This document shows positions 7,806 through 13,700 of a stretch of 15,685 nucleotides of DNA, piece after piece. This DNA is from Bacillota bacterium (GTDB lineage Bacteria; Bacillota; Clostridia; Oscillospirales; Ruminococcaceae), in NCBI GenBank assembly GCA_023388515.1, contig JAEWGD010000023.1:1-15685 (forward strand), read 5' to 3'. A program made the position numbers and the translations under genes. The stretch's first letter is position 1, and each line of letters starts with the position of its first letter. The notes below the pieces were generated by a model. It ran no database searches and was not told the DNA's origin. It saw nothing but the letters and a program-made list of their open reading frames with translations.

Positions 7806-8195
7806 ATGCTCAGATTATTTACTTTAGATACACAGCGAGAAAATTTTTATAGCATTACATCGCAGGTTAATGAAGTGATTAAGGATAGTGGTGTAACGGA
7901 TGGGATATGTGTTGTATACTGTCCGCATACAACAGCTGGAATTACAATTAATGAAAATGCAGACCCTGATGTAGTAAAGGATATGCTTTTAGGATTTGAC
8001 AAAGCTTTTCCTGATAGAAGTGAATTTAGGCATGCGGAAGGAAATTCTTCAGCACACTTAAAAGCAAGCTGTGTCGGTTCATCTGTTACTGTTATTATTG
8101 AAAATGGTAGACTTGTTCTTGGCACATGGCAGGGGATATATTTCTGCGAGTTTGATGGACCTAGAAAAAGAAAATTTTATGTTAAGGTACAATAA
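7806..8195 (+). CDS. YjbQ/UPF0047 family protein (secondary thiamine-phosphate synthase type)
   Basis: Encodes 129 residues from ATG 7806, with AAAGGAG about 6 bases upstream; the in-frame GTG at 7785 would lie before that site. The length fits the family (about 130-140). Family landmarks are visible: YCPHTTAGITINENADPDV (H41, N49, E50), RHAEGNSSAHLKAS (H76, H84) and the C-terminal GTWQGIYFCEFDGPR (Q109, D117). This is a small cytosolic beta/alpha protein that forms trimers. Members of this family have been reported with weak thiamine-phosphate synthase activity, but the physiological role is unsettled. It lies 38 bp after the CoiA-like gene in the same direction and ends just before a strong terminator, so it probably closes that transcript. 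Its presence here may be incidental. Confidence 0.9.
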   Translation: MLRLFTLDTQRENFYSITSQVNEVIKDSGVTDGICVVYCPHTTAGITINENADPDVVKDMLLGFDKAFPDRSEFRHAEGNSSAHLKASCVGSSVTVIIENGRLVLGTWQGIYFCEFDGPRKRKFYVKVQ

Positions 8196-8215
8196 ATTTA
8201 TACAGCAACTTTATA

Positions 8216-8256
8216 AAAAACAGCTGTAACCGTTCAAAGTGGTTACAGCTGTTTTT
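8216..8256. terminator. Strong bidirectional rho-independent terminator
   Basis: AAAAACAGCTGTAACC (8216-8231) pairs perfectly over 16 bp with GGTTACAGCTGTTTTT (8241-8256), with a 9-base loop. The A-run and T-run flanking the GC-rich core let it stop transcription from both sides. It lies between the converging YjbQ gene (+) and ribbon-helix-helix gene (-). Confidence 0.93.
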
Positions 8257-8262
8257 ATAGTG

Positions 8263-8463
8263 CTATTCATCAGCAATCTCACAATTAGCTATAGCATATT
8301 CCAATAAAGTATTAATAAGTTCATTTCTAGAACGGTTTGTCTTGGAGGATATATTATCAAGATTATTTACGATTTCCTCTTTTAATCGTACAGAAAATAC
8401 CTTATATCCATCTTCACCCTTGATTTTATCTTTCTTGGTTATGGTTAATTTATCATCCATCAT
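8263..8463 (-). CDS. Ribbon-helix-helix (CopG-like) DNA-binding protein
   Basis: Encodes 65-66 residues on the minus strand. The ribosome site GGAGG (plus-strand CCTCC, 8468-8472) lies 4 bases before ATG 8463 and 7 bases before a second ATG at 8460; the latter spacing is the more usual, so translation may start at either. A longer open frame upstream has no ribosome site. The C-terminal two-thirds show the fold: a short beta strand YKVFSVRLKEE, a helix, then NRSRNELINTLLEYAI, with the S/R-N-E turn typical of this family; the first 20 residues are a basic tail. Such proteins form dimers that insert the strand into the DNA major groove. It is divergent from the SLOG genes, and repeated sites (8510-8545) lie in the shared control region, so it very likely represses or tunes that promoter. 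Confidence 0.8.
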   Translation of the reverse strand: MMDDKLTITKKDKIKGEDGYKVFSVRLKEEIVNNLDNISSKTNRSRNELINTLLEYAIANCEIADE

Positions 8464-8491
8464 AACACCTCCTATATTATATATTATATCA

Positions 8492-8520
8492 TTGCAATAA
8501 ACATAATAGTATGTTATAAT
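8492..8520 (+). promoter_or_regulatory. Sigma-A promoter for the SLOG gene pair
   Basis: TTGCAA (8492-8497) and TATAAT (8515-8520) are separated by 17 bp, upstream of the ribosome site GGAGG (8550-8554) and start 8563. The -10 box lies inside the first of three repeated sites, which fits a repressed promoter. No equally good leftward promoter for the ribbon-helix-helix gene was seen. Confidence 0.75.
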
Positions 8521-8545
8521 ATATGTTATAAAGTATGTTGCATAA
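8510..8545. promoter_or_regulatory. Three 12-bp direct repeats, probable RHH operator
   Basis: TATGTTATAATA (8510-8521), TATGTTATAAAG (8522-8533) and TATGTTGCATAA (8534-8545) follow one another with exact 12-bp spacing. A related copy, TATGTTTAT, lies inverted at 8497-8505 on the minus strand. The array covers the -10 box and the transcription start of the SLOG promoter. Tandem direct repeats are a common binding arrangement for ribbon-helix-helix repressors, which bind side by side. The adjacent divergent gene is the natural candidate. Confidence 0.65.
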
Positions 8546-8562
8546 GTTTGGAGGTAATACGA

Positions 8563-9063
8563 ATGAACTACAATAAAGAAACAACCTGTATGTTTACAGG
8601 ACACAGAAACATTATGGACATTACTCCGGAGCATATGTCAAGACTTGCACCGGAGATTTACAAAGCAATTGATTTAGGAAAAACAACGTTTCTATGCGGA
8701 GGAGCAAGAGGCTGGGATACATATACCGCACTTAATATTTTGGCGATAAAGACAAGCTATCCTATGATAAAGCTGGTATTGGTTCTGCCGTGCTGTAAGG
8801 CTGAACAGACAAAGTATTGGGGGAATACTCATATTACTGTTTATGACTCAATTTTCAAGTGTGCCGATGATGTGATATATATTTCTGAACATTATCATGA
8901 TAAATGCTATTATGACAGAAATGCTAAAATGGTTGAAATGTCATCGTACTGTATCTGCTACCTGGAAAATCAAAAAAGCGGTACAGGTCAGACAGTCCGT
9001 ATGGCTCGTAAAAACGGTTTGGAAGTTATAAATATTGCTGATGGGGGACTTGAAAATGTATAA
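8563..9063 (+). CDS. SLOG family protein (YpsA/DUF1273-like), intact signature
   Basis: Encodes 166 residues from ATG 8563, with GGAGG at 8550-8554 (8-base spacer). The SLOG fold, a Rossmann-like domain thought to bind nucleotide-type ligands, is recognised by CMFTGHRN (9-16), the glycine loop CGGARGWDT (45-53) and LVLVLPC (about 70-76), then ADDVIYISEHYHDKCYYDRN and the C-terminal GTGQTVRMA followed by LEVINIADGG. The closest family pattern I know is YpsA/DUF1273. These are cytosolic proteins of largely unknown function; related SLOG domains sense or process nucleotide-derived signals in some bacterial conflict systems. The gene is divergent from an RHH regulator and overlaps the next SLOG gene by 8 bp. 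Confidence 0.82.
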   Translation: MNYNKETTCMFTGHRNIMDITPEHMSRLAPEIYKAIDLGKTTFLCGGARGWDTYTALNILAIKTSYPMIKLVLVLPCCKAEQTKYWGNTHITVYDSIFKCADDVIYISEHYHDKCYYDRNAKMVEMSSYCICYLENQKSGTGQTVRMARKNGLEVINIADGGLENV

Positions 9064-9547
9064 ATCAGTTTTTTGTACAATATCAGGCTCGGACAAGCTT
9101 TCGTTTGGCTTTGATGAAAAGCATCCAGACTGTATAGCTATGAAACTACAGCTTCTTACGAAAATTGCAAATTTGAATCAAAATGGTGTCACAGATTTTA
9201 TAAGCAATTGTCAAATGGGAATTCCACTATGGGTGGCTGAAGTTGTTCTGAGTTTACGAAAATATAATCCAGTTAGGTTAAATATCGCTATGCCGTTTGA
9301 GAATCAATCTGCATTATGGTCGGACGAGTGGCGGGAGAGATTTTACAATATTCACGAAAAAGCTGATAGCGTGATTATGCTTACCACGAGATTTTATAAG
9401 GGTTGCTATTTTGACTGCGACAGATATATGATTGATAATTCGGATATGTTGTTATGGGCAGGGTCTGAAAGTTCTCATATTTCTGAATATGCAAGAAATC
9501 AAAATAAAGCAGTTATTATGCTTGAAAACACAGCAATGCTATTATAA
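9056..9547 (+). CDS. Second SLOG-like protein, signature degenerate
   Basis: Encodes 163 residues. ATG 9056 is preferred: GGGGG (9043-9047) lies 8 bases upstream, within the end of the preceding gene, and the two genes overlap by 8 bp. The same overall pattern as its neighbour is visible: a first strand (FCTISGSD), helices, then RLNIAMPFENQSALW, ADSVIMLTTRFYKGC, DRYMIDNSDMLLWAGSES and KAVIMLEN. The glycine loop that should read roughly GGxxGxD is replaced by NCQMGIPLW (51-59), without the second glycine or the aspartate, and the N-terminal FTGHR motif is absent. This looks like a diverged paralogue that may have lost ligand binding and act as a partner subunit. A hairpin terminator follows. 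Confidence 0.68.
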   Translation: MYKSVFCTISGSDKLSFGFDEKHPDCIAMKLQLLTKIANLNQNGVTDFISNCQMGIPLWVAEVVLSLRKYNPVRLNIAMPFENQSALWSDEWRERFYNIHEKADSVIMLTTRFYKGCYFDCDRYMIDNSDMLLWAGSESSHISEYARNQNKAVIMLENTAMLL

Positions 9548-9576
9548 GCTTTATCCATAAGTTTATGCTAACAAAT

Positions 9577-9618
9577 AAATACAGTCATAAAAGTTAGCTT
9601 GCTTTTATGGCTGTATTT
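9577..9618 (+). terminator. Rho-independent terminator of the SLOG pair
   Basis: A 17-bp stem (9577-9593 with 9602-9618, one T-G wobble at 9585/9610) encloses an 8-base loop. The arms begin AAATACAG and end CTGTATTT, so the stem can also stop transcription coming from the other side. Confidence 0.88.
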
Positions 9619-9645
9619 AATATAATGTAAGGTTATAAATTAAAT

Positions 9646-10102
9646 GTGAATGTGCTTGTTGCAGTTCTTCGATATAGTGATCCCTCTTTCTTAAACCAAA
9701 ATCACAGCAAATAAAGCGGGAGAGGCAACGATAACAATTTCAAACAGTGATATGCAGGAAGTGGTTACTCGGATGTTATAAAACAAATATATGGTACAGA
9801 AAAAGATTATCGTTGAATATGAGGATTATTTCAATATCTTATATAGTATTTATATAATGAATCAAAGGATGAACATGAACTTGTAGATGTTTTTGCACCA
9901 TCAGTTCTGATAGAGATAAATCATTTTGTAAATATATGTTTTCTTAAAGTAAAATTGATAAATTTACTTTTAACATGATAATTTTAATTTCAATAGCATC
10001 CATTATTATCATCCTTGCAGGGGTGTAATTGTGAAGAAAAAACATTGGTTTACTAGAACGATTAGTGTAGAAAAGAACAAAAGAGAGAAAAACAAAAGAT
10101 AA
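9646..10102 (+). pseudogene. Decayed surface protein with Ig-like (Big_2) and membrane-anchor remnants
   Basis: No intact frame exists here, but coding-like fragments lie in order in different frames. (a) At about 9652-9778, RYSDPSFLNQN passes by a frame change into ITANKAGEATITISNSD, a clear match to the end of a bacterial Ig-like Big_2 domain (pattern SSDPS...NG.ITA.KAGTATIT). (b) At 9751-9813, GYSDVIKQIYGTEKDYR is in a third frame. (c) At about 9853-9930, a further fragment includes KDEHELVDVFAPSVL. (d) At 9975-10025, the hydrophobic MIILISIASIIIILAGV ends at a stop, and a frame change at the GGGG run (10020-10023) leads to a basic tail, VKKKHWFTRT..., ending at TAA 10100-10102. In sum: Ig-like ectodomain, C-terminal membrane span and basic tail of a surface protein broken by several frameshifts. 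The exact left edge is uncertain. Confidence 0.55.
9946..9970. repeat. AT-rich hairpin inside the decayed gene
   Basis: AAAGTAAAATT (9946-9956) pairs with AAATTTACTTT (9960-9970) over 11 positions with one mismatch and a 3-base loop. It is low-complexity, has no T-run and lies within decayed coding sequence, so it is probably not functional. Confidence 0.25.
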
Positions 10103-10180
10103 GTTAAGCATGTTAAAAATTATTAATTATATAGATTTAATGCTAAATATGAACATTTTATAAATTAATGGGTATAACTG
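10103..10180. other. Non-coding spacer, nothing recognised
   Basis: A very AT-rich stretch between the end of the decayed surface gene and the RHS-gene promoter. I see no open frame with a ribosome site, no terminator and no recognisable RNA. Confidence 0.5.
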
Positions 10181-10209
10181 TTGACTAATGCATTAAAGTG
10201 AAATATAAT
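10181..10209 (+). promoter_or_regulatory. Near-consensus sigma-A promoter for the RHS gene
   Basis: TTGACT (10181-10186) and TATAAT (10204-10209) are separated by exactly 17 bp. Transcription would start near 10216, about 505 nt before the RHS start codon, giving an unusually long leader. Confidence 0.75.
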
Positions 10210-10435
10210 GTTATATGGTGTATATTTTGCTAAGATTTGAGACTAAATGAGATTAACTATAGAAAATCAATGGATAAAATTGATATTATTCAAATAATAA
10301 TCAATTAGAAAGCATTGTACAAATCGCTTGCAAAAGGAACTTTTTGATAGCACCTGAAACTAGACATATTGTATTTTAAGATTGTAACCCCATTCAAAAT
10401 AAAGTGTTTGGTGCTTTTAGGAGATCAACAATCTT

Positions 10436-10489
10436 ATGATAAAAGCCTTACTAAAGCATCTAATAAGAGGAGGAAACAATATTGATTAA
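10436..10489 (+). CDS. Putative 17-residue leader peptide
   Basis: ATG 10436 opens MIKALLKHLIRGGNNID and stops at 10487-10489. AGGAGA (10419-10424) lies 11 bases upstream, slightly far but usable. The first base of the ATG is in the right arm of the inverted repeat at 10428-10436. The peptide is amphipathic and basic. Its codons include the strong ribosome site of the next mini-ORF, with which it overlaps by 8 bp. It could be chance. Confidence 0.25.
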   Translation: MIKALLKHLIRGGNNID

Positions 10490-10553
10490 AAGTGTAGCAT
10501 ATTTGTTTTTGCAAAGGTATTTTAAATACTATTTTATACGCGGGGGTATTTAA
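10482..10553 (+). CDS. Putative 23-residue mini-ORF
   Basis: TTG 10482 follows GAGGAGG (10467-10473) with an 8-base spacer, which is the best ribosome site in the leader. The product is 23 residues, aromatic and basic, with the sequence SVAYLFLQRYFKYYFIR in its middle. It overlaps the preceding mini-ORF, so translation of the two would be coupled. A regulatory leader peptide or a small membrane-active peptide are both possible. Confidence 0.3.
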   Translation: MIKSVAYLFLQRYFKYYFIRGGI

Positions 10554-10722
10554 TTATTTAAAGCATTTGTAGTAAAAGTATATTAGGTTATGCCTGCAGG
10601 ACTACCTTTACTGACTAATGTTAAATAAAAGCATTTATATGACGTATCTATGCAAATATAGCAAGGTGTTTATTTTGGTTTTATGAATATAGGTAAAAAA
10701 TAAATTTATGGAGGAAAAAGAA

Positions 10723-13700
10723 ATGAAGAAGTTTTTAAAAAGGTATATGACTGTATTGCTTTCTTTAATTTTATCGTTGCAGTTTTTAGGAACACCAATA
10801 TCCGCACTTGTAATGGATATTAAGGAAGAGTCTACTAAAAAAGCTTTGGCGGAAGAGTACCAAAGAGCGGTTGATGCTGTTTATGAAAGTGCATTTCCGT
10901 ATACTGATAATATACAAATTGCTAGAGTTGGAATCAGCAAAATTCAAAGTACAAGTGGGGCAATTAGTGATATCGCTGATGAAATGACTGATCCGATTGT
11001 AAATCCTGGATTACGTCTCACAGGCTATGCTGTTGCTTTTGATCCATTGACTGGGAACAACATAACAGACGGTATTGTTGTAGAATTATACGATAATTGG
11101 AATCTTGTAGACACTATCATTCCAGGGACTGACGGATTTTTCTCGTTGTCTGCTAATGTAAGCACAAATAATTTTATAAAGATAGTGAAAGACGGATATG
11201 ATGAACGCGGATATTATAATGTAGGGCTTAACGGTGGCTATCAACTTGGAAACGTAGACAGTCCTGAAATACTCTACCCAATAGACTATACTGATGTTCC
11301 AGTAAATAATGCAATAAAGACAATCACACTTACCGAGAATTGTTCAAGCGGTTTTGGCGTTTGGATGTATGATTCAAATCTTGATTTGAATGGTTATTCT
11401 CTTACAGTTAACGGGAATATGTCATTTATGACAAGTAATTTAAATTGCACCGGAAGCCAGATTGACTTTAATAATGGTGCATTAATCATTTATGGACAGT
11501 TTGACTTTGGACAGCCTCACAAGCAAGATAAGATGATTATGCAGAATCCCAGCGATTACCTTGAAATTTGGGGCAATTTTATGGTAGCAGGCGGTGCCAG
11601 TCATGAGGATCTGTGGACAGACGGAACAATTGCTTTTCTCGGGAATTATTTTAACGTGAATGAGCAAGCTGATGCGAAGTTTATTTACTCTACGGACAAT
11701 CATAAATTTGCTTTTTACAGTGGCGGATGGGAACAGAGAGTTATTTGGGATAATCTTCATGATTTCTCTGGGGACAATGCAACACAAAGAAAATTCAATC
11801 TTGAAAGCCCAAATGGAATTTACTTTTTCGGTGGATATACACCTGATATTTATAAATTCAAACCTGAATTGCCACTTGATTCGACAAGATATCTCTCGCT
11901 TTATAGAAAAGGCTTGGAAATCGGTGGAGGGGTAAATCCGGCAACAGGGAACTATACCAAATCGATCAGCGATTTAAGTGTGAAATCTCCCGGAATGAAC
12001 ATTGATTTTGTAAGAACTTACAACTCCAAAAATAAAGAATTAGGCTCTTTCGGTAAAGGCTGGGACTTTAACCTTGATATAAGCAAAATTAAAATATCGA
12101 CATATCCGGATTATGAAACAAACGGAACAACTTCAACCACATATTATCAAGTAGTGCTTCCAGACGGTTCAAACAGTCTTTTCACAGAAAAGATAACAGG
12201 AGTTTTTGAAAGTGTAAACACTACAAACACATTAGAAAGCAGTGGAAAAGACTATATCATTAAGACTTCGGCTCAAGTGAAATATTACTATAAATCATGG
12301 GATAACAGCGATAATTACTCACTTTATAAAATTGAGGACGTTAACGGAAATATTCTTAATATTTCTAATGTTGTAAATGGTATTCGTACTGTCACAGATT
12401 CTATTGGACGCAATTACTATATTACATATGACAACGGAAGGATTACACAGATTGAAGATCCGACTTCAGGAAGAACTGTAACATACCAGTATAATGATGA
12501 CAATCAGTTAATAAAGGCAACTAATCCAATGGGTGTATTTGCCGCTTATGGCTATGGATCCAATGGTCATTTGAATTCTATTACTGATACTTTAGGATAT
12601 GTAACAGAACAGGTAACGTATTTGCAGGACGGTAAGATGGATACTGTTACAGATGTGCTTGGCACACAGCAAAAATATGAATATAACCTTGCAAAGCAAC
12701 TTACTAGAGTAAAGGAGTACGACGCGCATGATAATCTGTTAAAAACAAAAGTTTACGGATATGATGAGAATTTTGCTATAACTTCAACTAAAATTTATGC
12801 TGATGGGCAGATTTACGAGGTTAACAAAACTGCTTATACTGAAGATGATAATGGCGAAAACTATAAAAATAATGCACAGTCGAGCATAGATCTTCTTGGT
12901 AACGTTACATCATTTGAGTATGATGATAACGGCAATGTAATAAAAACCATAAATCCTGACGGAAGTTGTGTTCAGGCACGTTTTAACGCTCAGAAGTTTC
13001 CTATAGTTGAGGTTGACGCTTGTAATAATGTGGTTCTTACCGTGTACGATGCAAGCGGAACTAATGTTATTAAAAAAGCTATAGGATTGAATACTTTTAC
13101 TGATGTATCTGCATTTTTGGCAGATGGATTTAATTCAGAAATTTATTTAAACAATCCGATTAACAGCTCTAAGTTTGCCGTAACTACCTATCAGTATGAC
13201 GGCGTTAATAACCCTAGTAGTATCAACGGTTTGGTAACAAAAGTAACCGATCCCGAAGGATATGTTACTGAAAATATTTACTATGGTTCTGGAAATTCAG
13301 AAGGTATGCTTGCGGAAGTATATACCTACAAAAATACAAGAATCCTTTCTGATAAAAGTGTCAAGTATGAGTATAATTCTCTACAACTTGTAAGTAAGGT
13401 TACTAGTAAGGAAGGTTATGTAAAGACATTTGAGTATGATACAAACGGCAAGTTAATCCGCACAAATGATTACGGAAACAATCCTTCAGGCAGTCCTATT
13501 ATTACACGTGTGGTTTATGATGAGTTAGGACGAGTAATAAAAGAAGTTGCTCCAAATCAATATGATGCCGATCTTGAAGGTGCGGATTTTGGTTATGATA
13601 TTGATAACACAAATAGGAAATACACAAGATATTTATATGCACCTAACGGATTATTGGACAGACAATTTGACACACTTGGCAATTCCACCGAATTTTATTA

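Larger units (their letters stand above)
10216..10722 (+). promoter_or_regulatory. Long structured 5' leader of the RHS gene
   Basis: Between the promoter and the start codon, the RNA can fold in several ways. A hairpin spans 10278-10306 (12-13 bp, one bulge). Then two inverted repeats interleave: AGCACC-TG-AAAC (10349-10360) with GTTTGGTGCT (10406-10415), and TAAGATTGT (10377-10385) with ACAATCTTA (10428-10436). Interleaving gives either a pseudoknot or two competing hairpins. The last arm overlaps the start of a mini-ORF at 10436. AGTAAAAGTA (10571-10580) also nearly matches the complement of TACCTTTACT downstream. No known riboswitch class is recognised; no intrinsic terminator is visible inside the leader. 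Confidence 0.4.

Noticed and set aside
8464..8634. Long N-terminal extension of the ribbon-helix-helix gene
   Set aside because: The extension runs through the promoter and operator region and has no ribosome site; strong GGAGG supports the short form.
10349..10436. Known riboswitch (cyclic di-GMP, cyclic di-AMP, SAM, TPP)
   Set aside because: The conserved core bases of these classes, as I know them, are not present; only the interleaved pairing is seen.
11482..11935. Short frames of both strands inside the RHS gene
   Set aside because: They overlap the continuous RHS frame, which is open for at least 1654 codons, and have no ribosome sites.
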